A DNA stretch of 64,000 bases, taken from NCBI GenBank assembly GCA_015680685.1, contig MNCI01008022.1, positions 1-64,000 on the forward strand. The letters run 5' to 3'. Origin of the DNA: Gnetum montanum. Lineage: Eukaryota > Streptophyta > Gnetopsida > Gnetales > Gnetaceae. Shown here piece by piece: positions 34,861-47,433 of the stretch. The first letter of the stretch is position 1. Each line of letters begins with the position of its first letter. The position numbers were made by a program, and so were the translations under genes. The notes below the pieces were generated by a model, which had not been told where the DNA came from, made no database searches, and worked only from the letters and a program-made list of their open reading frames with translations.

Positions 34861-36998
34861 TCACGCATTTGATTGTAGTAGGAATAGTGGGGAAGATTAT
34901 AAGATGTGGTCATGCGATAAGGAGTTGACCCACTATGGCACTTGTGACCGTAAGATGGTATGCAAGGATCAATATGTCTTCCTACGTGGTTATATTCATT
35001 GGGTTACATAGTTGTTGGAGTGTTGATTGGTGGCCCTAATAAGATAACACAAGGCATTTTGTTCGCAGGAACAGATGCATCACAATGTTGAACTTGCGCT
35101 TGGTTGGAGGGTGCAGTGGTTTCGAAACCATGCTGTCTTTTTTTTTTTGTCATGCCTAAAGAAAGGATACTTTTGACATTGTGGAGGGCCACCACTGCTA
35201 TTGACCATAGTAGCACAAGTAATGTTTGCGGGTTGATGCTATGGTGCAAAACCTTCTGGTACTAGTGGTGGCAATGTAGAAGGAGGTGAAGGATGAGAAT
35301 ATTGAAGGTAATGAGAAATATAAGGAACATAAGGTGGTGATCTTGTTGGAGAGGACATGGGTTGATAGTACTTAGGAGAATGATAACAATGTGGTGAGAT
35401 AGAGGACGTTGACCTAGTTGGGGAAACAGGATGCTAAACCTAATAAGCGCTTGGGTTCAGATGATATGAAGGGCGTGACCAGTTTGAGGGTGGCCTCCCC
35501 CATGATTAGGATTTTTTCCACTGTGATTGAACACAATATTTTTGTATGAATTCTAGATGTAACATTCTTCCCCAATGCTCATGTAAATGTGACAATATTA
35601 GGCATTAACCTTTGGGATGATCATACAGGAAAATGTTACACTAATACGTATGATTAGCAGTTGAGTTCTTATTCTCTTCAACCCTTCTTTCTGATTGTCT
35701 AAGGGTGTTCTATCCTGCTTCTTGGTTCATCATGGTTCTACCTCTAATAGTGTTGGCATATTCTCCACATTTTTCATGTATCCATTTCATCATCTTATTG
35801 ATCTTTGCCTCAATTTCATCTAGTGATTGTAGTATCGGCAAAGATGATTCCACCTCCTTGAGGTGAGTTGACTTCTCCTCTTCATGATTATGGGTCCTAT
35901 TGAGAGCTTTTAACATTCTTCCATTTATCTATTTCTCCTTCTTCTTTTGCTACTTACTGGATAAGCTCTTGGAGTTGGTGGCCATAGCTCATATAGTTGA
36001 TATGGGGCGTACATCCCTAGAGTCTTCCTTGTTTCATTACGGAGCCCATCCATGATGTGATACATTAGCCTCTCCTCAGAGAACCCATGGCCTGGGCATT
36101 TGTTTAACAAAGAATAGTAACTTTCTAAGGCCATGTCCAAGGTTTCATGTTTCCCTTATTTCCATTCTTGGATTTTTCTCCTCAAGGCTAACATTCTAGC
36201 ATAGGTTTAATATCATTTAGTAAAGAGTTCTACCATTGTTGGCCATCTACGAATTGATTTTGGTTTTAAGGATTTGTACCATACTTTTTCTTGGTCAATG
36301 AGTGTCATAGGAAAGAGCTTAAGTTTTTTCCACCCATTATCAATATTGTTCCATGCATAGGCATCATAGAAGGCTTGTAAATGTTGTTGTGGATCTAAAT
36401 CATAGCCTCCTAAAAACTTGGAAAAGTTGTTTAAATCAAGCCTGGGTAGATGACTTTCTTTATGATGCCTACAAGATATTTGAACAGCCTCTTGTATATT
36501 CATTAGGCTCTTAGTGGCCAACAGGGGTTCATCGTCACTAGGTAGGTTATGAATTTGTGAGTTGGAATGATGTTGTCCTTGTTCATGTTGGTGTTGATTT
36601 TTCCTGTGAGCTTGATTTTTAGTTCTACATCGATCCCTTGAAAGATGGTCATCCATGTTACAACTTGACATTGAAGGGGTAGAGGAAGAGAAAGAACTGG
36701 AAAACTCATCATGACTTTTGTAAGTCTTCCAATCATCCCCAGATAAATTCTTGTTAACCATTGAGAAGGTCCTAGGCCTTACAAGCCCCCTCGTTCTACA
36801 GGATGTCCCATCTTCACTAGAGGTGTCAAAGTTGGGTGACAAGAGTCCTTGAGTACCATTGGGGTATTCATGAACATAGGGGATCCCTACATAAGGTTGA
36901 GTACTCCAAACTTTGTCTTCATCATCATATAATTTGTTGGTTCTCCAATGAATTGCCTCACTAGTTGTGGTGTTAGCATGGTCTTGTGATGGAGACAT
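34861..36998 (-). pseudogene. gag pseudogene of element C
   Basis: Start ATG 36998 (MSPSQDHAN); open for 261 codons to 36213, then further segments in shifted frames (36140-35925, 35916-35710, and beyond). It carries the same Retrotrans_gag core as B (LDLNNFSKFLGGYDL, LKLFPMTL, MALESYYSLLNKCPGHGF, MYHIMDGL), an extra Ser-rich N-terminal block absent from B, and the C-x11-C-x4-H-x3-H / DHPKG motif at 35640-35575. The tail is Pro-rich. It is the longest open gag frame of the family in the window. Right edge of the coding part uncertain. Confidence 0.8.
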
Positions 36999-37106
36999 TA
37001 ATTATGTGTGACTTACTTGAAATTAATCTCTTTTCTAAAAGATATAACATTAATTCTTTGTTACAATGATCTTGGATGATGTAACTAATCTAAATAACTA
37101 GCACCA

Positions 37107-37124
37107 TCCTTGGGAACAGCACCA
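37107..37124 (-). other. Primer binding site of element C (tRNA-Asp type)
   Basis: Minus strand TGGTGCTGTTCCCAAGGA, one base from the LTR. Compared with TGGCGCCGTTGCCGGGGA most changes are transitions. Confidence 0.65.
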
Positions 37125-37125
37125 A

Positions 37126-38001
37126 TGATGAGTGGCAAGGTATCCATACACTCAACCATACGAATACGAGCGTTCATGCATGATTCGGTCAAACTTTGCA
37201 AATGGGCTAGTTGTGGTATCTAGATAGTTACACGTTGATCGAAGTTCGCTATCTTCCCACCTAGACTAGTATTTGCTTTGTCATGTATGGTTTAGTCGAG
37301 AGTGAGGTGTATGATGTGGTCCTAAACTAGTGCTACTTCTAGAGACAATGGAAAATAACTTTGATTAAGCTAAGAGGAAATGGGAGAAGAGAATCTAAGC
37401 TAGCCTAAGTGCGATGAGCATTCATCCTTAATCATCTATACACATCTTAGACCTCGTGTACTACTACTGGGATTACCAAGCGCATGTCCTAGGTACGCTA
37501 CTAGGATACCAAGTAGTCACACTTAAATGCTTGTGATTAAGTCGTACTCATTTTGCATTAATATCATGAACTGTAAATGACAAGAAAGAAAATATTAACT
37601 AAAGGAAATAGTAAATAAAAATTAACAATTAAATTAATTAAGGGCTAAGTGGATGTTGCAATGATGAAGTAATCTAGATCTTTATTGCTAGTCATGTACA
37701 TGTCCAAGTATGTCACACTCGAATAAAGGTTCCATACAATTACAATTATCACACTGTGGGCATGCACTAGGGAAAGGGTTGAGATGAACTAGAAATAAAT
37801 AAAAAGATTCTACTTCTATACTTACTCTAACACTAAAACTAACTCTTTCCTATGCGCCCAAAAGTGGGATTTATAGGCTTACATAGAAACCACGATATCG
37901 CGTATCCGATATCGTTAACTAGGCCGTAATATCATGTACCCAATATCGTGGATCCAATATCGCAAGTCCAATATCGAAGCTTGACAAATCATGGTTCATT
38001 A
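37126..38001 (-). repeat. 5' LTR of element C
   Basis: 876 bp, pairing with 29943-30817. The outer end lies inside the assembly duplication; a second copy of that end stops at 38244. Confidence 0.85.
37869..37980 (-). promoter_or_regulatory. Palindrome array and TATA box in the 5' LTR of C
   Basis: Minus-strand CGATATTGG, CGATATTGGATCC, CACGATATTGG and GATATCGGATACGCGATATCG upstream of CCTATAAATCC (37875-37869). Confidence 0.55.
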
Positions 38002-38402
38002 GATGGCAAAGTAAATTCTTGAGTAGATGCATTCTTAAGATGATTGACCTAGTAAAAACTAAAATTGGGCTCATGCACAAGAAGGCTTTTCTCCTCTAAC
38101 AAGCACATATAGATGAGTAGTTAGAAGACAAATCAAGTCTTCAAGATCATGTAAAAAGANACTAGGCTGCGATATCGTGTACCCAATATTGTGGATCCAA
38201 TATCGCAAGTCCAATATCGGAGCTTGACAAATCATGGTTCATCAGATAGCAAAGTAAATTCTTGAGTAGATGCATTCTTAAGATGATTGACCTAGTAAAA
38301 ACTACAATTGGGCTCATGCACAAGAAGGCTTTTCTCCTCTAACAAGCACATATAGATGAGTAGTTAGAAGACAAATCAAGTCTTCAAGATCATGTAAAAA
38401 GA
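37918..38402. repeat. 242-bp direct duplication flanking a one-base N gap (probable assembly artefact)
   Basis: 37918-38159 and 38161-38402 are the same sequence, starting ACTAGG and ending GTAAAAAGA, separated only by the N at 38160. About nine differences, mostly transitions, are visible. The unit spans the outer end of the C LTR plus F sequence. Two contig ends left unmerged, perhaps from two haplotypes, explain it better than a biological duplication. Confidence 0.8.
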
Positions 38403-38530
38403 TTAAAAAGTAGAGCTAGCATGGTGATAACATTAACAAACAATGAAATCTCCATCAAATTTTATGAGAAGATAACATAGAAGATAACAAGATTCTTAAT
38501 ACCAATCTAAATATTGTTGCATGACTATTA
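38403..38530 (+). other. Internal remnant of copia element F
   Basis: Sequence between the duplication and the repeated 3' end. No coding motif. Confidence 0.4.
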
Positions 38531-39170
38531 TAGAAATGCATAGCATGAAATTAAATAGTGAATACATCAAGGGGCTTATTAAATGATACTTATAATATTA
38601 TCATTAAGGGGGTGATTGTGAGGATATAATGCCAACATTCAATATTTGACATATACTAACTTAAGAGCAAGATAATTATTAAAATGTCCTTGTTCAAGGT
38701 ACATATGATAGAGAAAAACCTAAAAATAATGGGTTGCATGATGAGGAAGAATCTCCAAAGTCAAAATCTAATGAATATGGTTACAATACTTCATGCATAA
38801 ATATGAAGTAATGTTAATAGAATGTGATGTCTCATTGCTCATAGAAATGCATAGCATGAAATTAAATAGCACATACAACAAGGGTGTATTAAATGATACT
38901 TGTAAAGTTATTGTTTAGGGGGTGATTGTGAGGAATATAATGCCAACATTCAATATTTGACATATGCTAAAATCAAGAGTAAGACCATTATTTGGATGTA
39001 TGTATTCAAGGTACATATCATAGGGAAAAATCCTAAAAATAATGGGCTGCATGTGAGGAAGAATCCCTGAGATCAAGAAATTAGTCAAAAGCTAATTTAT
39101 GAGTATAAGTATGAAGTGATGTTAATAGAATGTGATACCTCACTACTTATCACTTACACTAATTTGGTTG
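38531..39170 (+). repeat. Duplicated 3' end of copia element F (two polypurine tracts and two LTR starts)
   Basis: Unit 1 (38531-38840) and unit 2 (38841 to about 39170) both contain ATAGAAATGCATAGCATG, a short stretch, a polypurine tract (AAGGGGGTGAT, TAGGGGGTGAT) and then an LTR start TGTGAGGA (38617 and 38927). Neither LTR piece is full length. Confidence 0.65.
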
Positions 39171-39224
39171 GTAGTGTGAAATAACTCATTTCTTTGTAAT
39201 AGCCAACATCATACATTAGAAGAG

Positions 39225-39330
39225 TTATAGAGAAATATAACAATGTCTCAATGTGATTTGAATTGGCAACCTCTTACTCAACAAGATAACGAGCTAAGCA
39301 CTTGAGCCACCTATCACTAGCTTAATGATT
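39225..39330 (-). repeat. tRNA-like SINE head, minus strand
   Basis: Minus strand: GGTGGCTCAAGTGCTTAGCTC and GAGGTTGCCAATTCAAATC. Same family as 14605-14670. Confidence 0.5.
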
Positions 39331-39746
39331 ATATATCATTCTCATGATTATATTCTAACATCTTCAACTATTAGTTTCTCATTTTTTGAAATTTCCACAA
39401 TCTTATGAATAATTATTGAAAAATAAGAGTAATAGGTAGAACTATCTTTCAAACTACCTAAAAAATAAAATAGATTATTGTTGAATGCCTCTTCTTTCCT
39501 TCACTTTTGAATTTGTGAATAGGCTTATGGTTAGCAAGTAAAATACATCATTTTCATATGCTTCTTCTTTGCTTCACTTACGAATTTGTGAATAGACTTG
39601 TTGCAGATGGATAAACTCCTAGCATACATCATAGTGTCTTTGAACATTGACTTGGATTTGATGATGATTTACTATGGTGGTTTTTCTACCTAAGCATATT
39701 TACCATGTTTCCAAGTAACACATATCTTAGTATACATCTTAAGATT
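39331..39746. other. Unassigned AT-rich DNA
   Basis: A block with 'cttcttt..cttcac..ttgtgaatag' appears twice (about 39490 and 39560). No gene. Confidence 0.45.
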
Positions 39747-40628
39747 TGAGGAGTGTTTGGATATTCCAACACTCAACCATACAAGTTACTAGTGTACATG
39801 TGTGACCTAATCGTAATTCGTGGATGGCCAATGTAGATTTATTAGTAGTTGATATTCAATTTGTGATCGTTTTCTTCTCATGTTGAGTTAACAAAGTTTA
39901 AGTTGCATGGTTTAACTCTCAGTGAGGCATATGATATGATGATGCTATTTGGCTTTAATTATACTTAGTGCCAACATAGTGAAAATGAAGATAAATTATA
40001 AATCTAAGTATGATAGAAATGTAAATTTGATCTAGCCTATGGTGATAAGTATCCACTCCTAGCTTGCCGTACGTGTCATTGGCTCATGTAATCATCACTG
40101 GGATTACCAAGTGAATCCACTGCTAAGCAAATCATGTGAAGTCTCTACTAGGTTACAAAATGATTATATTTTATGCTTAAAACTAGTCCTACTTATATTT
40201 CCTTCCAAAAAGACATTAGGAAAATTAAGTGCTTGGAAAACATAAAGGACTTAATTAACATAAACATGTTGAAAAGTAAAATTGAGCTTTGTAAAATTAT
40301 TCTAAGTGATATGTTGCAATGGTGAGAAACAATCTTAATCTTTATTACTAGTCATGAATTATGCCCAAGAACAATCCACTCGAATAAAGATTCTATACAA
40401 TTGTTTGTCACCACACTACAGGCATTTACTCTATTACTAAGTCTAAGTTATAAAAAAAATTGCAAGAATTTGGCTTAACTGTTGATGAAAGTTGTTTGTT
40501 TTGATATGATGGTGGGTTAGTATTTATAGGTATGACCATGGCCCACTACATTGCATCTACAATGACGTATGCAAAGGTATGATATCATAGATGCAATATT
40601 GTAGCTAACAAAGACAAAGATTTTACCA
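39747..40628 (-). repeat. 3' LTR of element D (old)
   Basis: About 882 bp. The left edge (TGAGGAGTG..) and right edge (TTACCA before TACCCTCAAGACT, a decayed polypurine tract) are set by alignment with the B and C LTRs. The GATATC array survives only as traces near 40575-40605. Confidence 0.6.
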
Positions 40629-40853
40629 TACCCTCAAGACTAACTAAAAACTCATCCTCAAGTTAAAACAAAAGGAGAATAGAGTTTTTACAAAATTAGG
40701 GGGTTATTTATAGATTTTGATATTATGATTGATATATACATGACTAACTCTACTATAAATGCTGCATTGTGGTTCAAGTGGTGTTTACAAAATTATCATG
40801 CATCACATGATTCACACATTTGACAAAATAAAACAAGTAGCTCAATGTAACCT

Positions 40854-41908
40854 TCAAGTTCTAAGTAATGGTGGCTCCTCCATTGGCTTCTTTCCTTTAT
40901 CATTGAGCTTCTAGAATTAGTATTTTTTGAGTAGCATCTAAAGCTTTTCTTCCTTTGATCTTGGATCATGTACCATCTAGGAAAATTTAGTAATATTTGT
41001 TGAAGTTGGTACTTCCTACAAGCATGACAATTATAGAAACATTTTATTGGCCTTTACATACTAGGCTGCAAACTACCTCTTTTCTTCTTCAAATGCTCTA
41101 GCTATCTTTCTCAATTATTGATAGCCTATCATTCTTCTAACCAAATTTACTAGCTAGCTTTGACCACTTGAAGCTCAGAGTTTTCAATGTAAAAACTTTG
41201 TTGTGCATCCTTCCTATTTGTAAACTATTTTTCATATAGTGCATACACTATGGTTACTCACTACTCTAGTTTTATTCTAGGTTTGCTTGCTATCAACATG
41301 GCTAGATTAGCATAGTAGAGGTTTTTTGATCCCATGTACTCTATTAGATCCTTTATCTGTAGGTCTTTATTCTTGACCTTGGCTTGATATACATGGGCAA
41401 GACTATCCAAGATTGGCCACCAATCAAGTGTTTGTGTTGTGATTAAGCTGATCTTAGCTTTGGCCATCTAGATTGCTTTCTCATTTATTTGCTTGTACAT
41501 GCCCACTTGATCATTGAAGAGATCTTTTAGTTGTTCATGTTTCTTGGCCTTATTTTTCCACTCACTAATTTCAATAGCCAACTTTTTTTGTCTTGTGTGG
41601 ACTTCTTCCATTAATAGGATCCTATTTTCTATGGCTAATTTTCTCATGTCAAGGTTGACTCTAGCAAACTGCTCCCTTAGTTGATGAGTACTTTTGTCTA
41701 CTACATTCTTTTCTTTTCAATGTCAACTAACCTCATGTTTTCAGCAACAATTCTTTTATTTTCTTCTTCTAGAGCAATCAAGGCTTTAGCAAGGGCATAA
41801 GCTTGTGCATCTACCACTGAAGCATTTCATGTTATCTTTTCCTTTCCCATGTCTATCTAGATGTTTCTAGCTATCAATTAGCTAATTTGTTCAGTTTTGA
41901 ATTATTCT
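40854..41908 (-). pseudogene. ORF2 of element D, C-terminal half
   Basis: Minus-strand coiled-coil half of ORF2, ending KKPMEEPPLLRT-stop at 40854. The frame 41467-41261 (MAKAKISLITTQTLDWWPIL, then QAKVKNKDLQIKDLIEYM) matches B at 11997-12190 and C at 31640-31450. The gene continues at 61153 beyond element E. Many stops; the oldest of the three copies. Confidence 0.65.
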
Positions 41909-43465
41909 TGAAACACCACCAAATCTGGACCATAGCATCCTAGCTACAAATTTTTCTAAGTGTTGTGACTATGCTTTCCACTACCTCGAAGCGTAGGTAG
42001 CTGAGTGGAAAGTGTAGTCAACTTAAAAACTTATTGTGCAATTTTTTCTAAGTGCTGAGACTACGCTCTTCATTGCCCCATAGCTTAGTCAACTTCTTGT
42101 GAAGAGTGTAGTCAACATAAAGGCCAATTTTGTAGTTTTTTCTAAGTTTTAGCACAAAGCCAGAAGCTACAAATTTTTTTAAGTGCACAAACTACGCTCT
42201 CCACTACCCTAAAGCATAGTCAACCTCTCGTGGAGAGCGTAGTTAGCATGAAGGCCTAGTTTTCATAGATTTCTCTAAGTGTTGAGACTATGCTCAACCC
42301 TAGTTGGGAGGGTAGTCAGCCTCCAGTCCAAAGTGTAGTCAGCACATGGCAGATCTTCTACAAATTTTTTCTAAGTGTGAGACTATGCTCTCCCCCAGTC
42401 CAGAGCGTAATCAAGCATAGTAAGCTAAAACAGCCTCCTATAGCCTCCACAACGCAACATCGATATTTAGCTCAACTCCAACTCACCTTCAGCAAGCGTA
42501 GTTAGCAAAATGCTTCCTTTTGCATCCCCTTTTTGACCCAAAAATTGTAACTATTCTAGACCCCACACAAGACAATGGAAAGCGTAGTCCCAAAGCATAG
42601 TCTCCAAGGTTGCATTTTTTTAGGTACCTTGTAGTCCTCTCAGCACATACACATCCATTTAGTAGCATAGTCACAGTCTCACAGTCTCGCAAAGTCCGAC
42701 AGAGCACAACAAAGCACAACACTATCAACATCATTAGTACACCACATGAATAGTGACTATGCTCAACATAGTTCCAACCATCCCTCTGCCACGTGGCACC
42801 CATCCTGCATCTTTTGATAATCCTAGGCCTATAAAGACCCATGTCCTCAGCATTTTCAAGGTTGGCAAAAATTTGTTGGAAATTTGGCAAAAAAATTTTG
42901 TATTAGCAAATCCAAGAAGTGCTTGGAAAAGAAGCAAAGGCATATCGACAAAGTTGTAGACCATTGCAAACCATCGTCGTCAACCAAAACACCACAATCA
43001 ACGATAGTTGAACACTAGTCTTCATGGCTAGACACCTTCAAAACTATGACTACACTATCCACTACACCTATTGTACATCATGTACCTTCTAACCCCTCTC
43101 TCTTTCTCTTTGCATTTTTAACATTTCATTTGCATTTTTCACTATTCCAATGCATAGCCATGCCTAAAACCATGTTTGGGTTGCAATCCTCGCATGTTGA
43201 CATCCTCATTTTCACCAAAAAACTTGACTATGCTTAACACCATTAACACTATTGACACCACTTGAACACTTAGCATTGTTTTGCATTAGCATCACAACTA
43301 GCCACGTTGCACCCCAATTGCATTTGGTAAGTCCCTATTCGATCAATAAGACCATTTAGGGCACCCCATCTCTACCTCTAGTAGGCCCTTGCTTGGATGT
43401 GAGGTTAAGTTATGTGCTCATGGGCCTCTTGGTATTCCAACCACCAATGTTTTCAATTGCCATAG
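41909..43465 (+). repeat. 5' LTR of element E
   Basis: 1,557 bp, from TGAAACACC to CCATA (the terminal CA has become TA). A TATA box lies at 42830 (CCTATAAAG). The first 500 bp hold many copies of GAGCGTAGTC and its complement, including a perfect 14-bp inverted repeat at 42191-42204 and 42230-42243. Confidence 0.85.
41975..42610 (+). promoter_or_regulatory. GAGCGTAGTC / GACTACGCTC motif cluster in U3 of element E
   Basis: Repeated motif pairs in opposite orientation give several potential hairpins. The 3' LTR (59570-60200) keeps the same cluster with many C/T and G/A changes. Function unknown; its position upstream of the TATA box suggests a control role. Confidence 0.45.
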
Positions 43466-43471
43466 TTTTTT

Positions 43472-43490
43472 GGTGCTAGGAGGAGGGCCA
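43472..43490 (+). other. Primer binding site of element E
   Basis: TGGTGCTAGGAGGAGGGCC follows the LTR after six bases. It starts TGG as primer sites do, and would be a decayed TGGCGCTAGGAGGAGGG-type site. I do not assign the tRNA. Confidence 0.5.
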
Positions 43491-44018
43491 ACCCCTTTTT
43501 CAAGCTCTGTTGAGGTTGTTTCATGAGCTCTCTACACCGTAGTTGTCCATTGATCCATCAATGTAGATTGGACCCCATAGTTAGTCCCCTTGAGACCCCA
43601 CATGGCAACCCCAAACTGTACTTCTCTCCATTGTTTTGCTAAGTTCTTATTATCTTCAATTGGAGCATAGTCATCTCCAGCATAGATAGTGGTAGTCAAC
43701 TCTCTATTATGAAGAGCGTAGTTGGCTCTTCATAGTGGAGAGCATAGTTAATGCAATTAGCTCTCCATAGTGGAGAGCATAGTTAGTGGTATCAGCTAAA
43801 ATAGAGCTAGTTTTAGCTTGGTTCACTATATTCTACAGCTAGCAACCTCTGTAGTTGCCCTTTATAACTCGATTTGCAACCATGAACCCGAATCAACCTC
43901 CAGTGTCAATTTCAAATGCACTTAAGATCTTACCTATCTAATAAGAAACCCTATAAATCTTGTGATGGCTAGGCCAAGGTAATCCCTTAGGCTACGCAGC
44001 CAAGACCCAGAGTACACC
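43491..44018 (+). other. Leader of element E
   Basis: Non-coding. Contains further GAGCATAGTT motifs and a short perfect hairpin (GCTCTCCA-TAG-TGGAGAGC) at 43760-43778. Confidence 0.5.
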
Positions 44019-47000
44019 ATGCTTAGTAATGAGCAATACAACTTCATATGTGCAAAGATCCAAGTAGGGTTGCCTATAAATCGCCTTGACATGGAGGCAA
44101 AATGGGACTTTGAACTAATCCATTGGGATGGATGGGAGCATATTCCTGCTTCATTTGACATCATCTTGCTCACAGAATCCCACCACCAGTTGTTATCCTA
44201 GCTCATCCGAGCAGGTAAGCACAATGTAGGAACTGACTATGAGGAAGCCTTACAGGAGGAAGTGGATGAGTTCGAAGCTCATTCCAAACATGAGCCCACT
44301 TTTTCCATCATCTTCCAACAAGCAATCCTAGCCTAGCCCCTTCTCAAATTAGTTTACCCATCCTCCCCAACATGGTCATAACACTAGCATCACCTTCTTA
44401 CTCCGTCAGGCTTAGATCTACACTTGTAGTAGCAACCCATCAGATGAAATGATGTAACAACTCCCTTTTACTTGCCCTTTGTAACATCATCCCAACTTGC
44501 CTAACCATCCTTTCTAGCAACAATCATGCCAGCTTAGCCATATGTTCATGCAGGGTTCATCTTTAGGCCCCAAATGACTCAAGCAACCTATGTCCTACCT
44601 ACTTCATCAATGCCCTCAATGTCGATCCAACCCACGCGTGCATGGCTTGCCCCAATCACTGTCCTTATAAGACAATCGATGCATCAAGCACCTTGAGTGC
44701 ATCTACAATCTACAATTAGGTCATGGGCTACACAACCAGCATAGCAAGCTAGAGCATCCCAAAATTTAGACCAAGCATTCCAACTAATCCAAGACTTGAT
44801 AGAAGAGGTGAAGTAGCTCAAAGCTACCTCCTCTAAAATAATTAAAGTAGTGGACTTCTACCAGGATGACCCTATAAGTCCTACTATCCCACTACTAACT
44901 TTGCCAACTAAGGTCTCGCTACCCCAATTCATCAAGTACAATGGTGAAGGGGACCCCAATGTGCATTTGATGATATTTAGCTCGGAGTACCTACTGCTAC
45001 AAGCCTTCATGTCACTAATTGGCAAAGCCTTAGAATAGTATTGTGCATTTCCTAGAGGCTCTATATTCTCTCTGGAAGACCTCTTGAGCCAGTTCGTGAC
45101 ATGCTTCAAGTACAACTTGAAACCAGAGGCAACCTTGGACCAACTAATGTAAGTCAAGCAGGGCCACCTCGAGCCAATGCAAAAATTCATCAAATGCTAG
45201 AGTGCCTCGTTGAACAAAATATGAGAGCCCATAGCCAAGGCACACCTCTTAGCTATCTTTAAGGGAGTGGTTAATGATTTTATAAAATCAAAGCTTTACT
45301 ATCTGGGCCCGCAGTCTCTAAGCCAATTCTTTGCCTAGACCAAGAGCATACAGTATGTAGTAGAAGCTAGTAAGGACCTAGCCTACATGGCCTACAAAAA
45401 CCTGTATGCAAGGAAGTACAAGGATAAAGAGAAGAAAAATGCAACCATGGCAACTATGGCCAAAGAGGCCAAAACAACAAACCTAAGGCCAATGGCTAGG
45501 CCACCCAAGGCCTCAGCCAACAATAAAGCCACCAGCCCCAATGCTGCAGCAACTAGCCAACCCATGTCACTAGTGCCATAGTGCAAGCTACTCTAAGGCC
45601 TAACTTCAAGTGCAAGGATCACTCCAAGTACACCCCATTGCCACTAAAGCCCTCAAGGTTATTAGAAAAATTATTAAAGGCCAAGCACATCCAATATAAG
45701 AAAATGTCTAAGGATGCTCGTAAAAGGCATGATAGATATTGTGAGCTACTCAAAAACCCCACTTTGGTAGCACCAAATGAGCCCCCAGTCCTAAAACATT
45801 TTAGGCTAGATTGATTCTACCATTAGCACCAGTTGTCTATTCATAGCACAGACTTCTGTCTAGCGCTACAAGATGATCTCCAAAAAATGATTGATAGAGG
45901 TGAGCTAGTCCTTAATGCTACAAACCCAATTAGGCCTCAAAACCAATCTATGAGGGTGTACAAAGACCCTCTGAATGCAAATAAGTCATAAACACTATCA
46001 GTGTCAATAACAACCTAGAACTAGTGTAGCAGCCATTTGTGGTTTGTGTGCCCTTTAGTAGTGCAAGGGTCTCCATAGCCCCTTTCATCATCAAAGTGTC
46101 ATCTCAAGCACCCACAACACCCTTCATGGTTAGGGTTCCATAGCATGTTGCAACAACAACTATTCAACCATCCTTTGTTGTTAGCATGCCACAACATGCT
46201 AACTCCTCACCTACCTGGAACTCAATAGTGGGCAACACATCGGTTCCTTTCCATCCAAGGGCCAATCCTGCTAGCAACATCAACAAACCCTCTAGGTGGA
46301 AACCTAAGAGGCCTAATGAGCATTTGGCAAATATAATGATTAGGCAATGTCAAGACCAAGGAGAGCTACATCTACCAAAGCCGATCCCTATATCTATGAT
46401 CCTCATGGCCAAAATAACTAAGGAGGCCACCACCAACAAATTGCAACCAAGCACTGAGGCCCCTACACAAGCCAAGCCAACAAAGCCCAAGTTGCATTCT
46501 CGCAAAATTCATCTCTTAGGATGTATGGAAGAAGTCAAAGCCAATAAAAACGCAACTGATGACAAGGACTTCATGGATGCATTAGCCTAGGTTAAGCAAG
46601 CACTCAAACAGAAGAACAAAATTTTGAGCCTCTATGACCTAATCATGACCTCATCTACCCATTACAAAGTGCTAGTGTAGATGCTAATCTCCATTCTTAT
46701 TTTGGAGGTTATCCTTACATATGAGAATTCCATCCATGCAGTGATGTTTCCTCTTGCACTATGGGAATCAAGCTCCACATCCCTCACGTTTTGTGATGAG
46801 ACAATTAAGGTTGACCTTGAGAAGGGTGAGGTCATAAAAACTCCTATGTTCATCACCATAGTTGGGCAATGTAAGATTTGAAGGGTGCACGTCAATGATG
46901 GGGTAGCAACAAATGTTATTCCATACACCACCGTTGATAAGTTAGGCCTTATAGATCAAATCAAGTCAACGAAAACCACATGCTTGAAATCCTTTAATAG

Positions 47001-47433
47001 GTCACATGTCATTGTTAAGGGTACCATCACAATAGCCTTCGTGGTAGGGGAGAAATTTCCCACCACTACCAAATTCATCATCATAGAGAAAATTCCTAGC
47101 TTTAACTTAGTATTCGGCAAGTTGTGGTTGGCCCAATTATAGGCCATCTCCTCTTTGATCCACCAAGAAATCCACCTTTCATATGAAGGTGGCAAGGTTA
47201 TCATCTATGATGATAATGTAGGCCCTTTGACCATCAACACCATAGATCCAGAGTAAGGGTCAAAGGCAAAATTTTTTAATGATGCATTTGTTGTAAAGGA
47301 TAAGGATGAAATGCATGAGGCAGATCCACTCAAAAGGATGGAAGAAGCTAGTGACCTACTGGAAGATGTCTTGTGGGTAGAATTGCCCTTCAATGTAGCG
47401 AGCAAGGGTCAAGGAGACTACAGAATAGTGTAG
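44019..47433 (+). pseudogene. gag-protease pseudogene of element E
   Basis: Likely begins near ATG 44019 (MLSNEQYNF). The gag core at 44850-45400 has LP.FIKYNGEGDPNVH, FVTCFKYNL and FAxTKSIQYVVEASKDL, the Tat-type pattern. A Lys-rich region follows (45400-45600). The protease domain at 46700-47145 has VNDGVATNVIPYTTVDKLGL where Tat proteases have a D-N/S-G-SALN-type active-site loop, and then FNLVFGKLWL. More than ten in-frame stops. The product would be cleaved into particle proteins. Confidence 0.75.

Larger units (their letters stand above)
29943..38001 (-). mobile_element. Element C: complete minus-strand sister of element B, inserted in copia relic F
   Basis: About 8.06 kb. On the minus strand: 5' LTR (38001-37126), tRNA-Asp-type primer site, gag, internal array plus TATA, ORF2, polypurine tract, 3' LTR (30817-29943). 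Target duplication: GATAG at 29938-29942, matched by GATAG at 38245-38249 in the second copy of the assembly duplication and by GATGG at 38002-38006 in the first. Like B it has no pol domains. Confidence 0.85.

Noticed and set aside
38160-38402. A real tandem duplication of the LTR end
   Set aside because: Both copies abut an N exactly, so an unmerged contig overlap is simpler.
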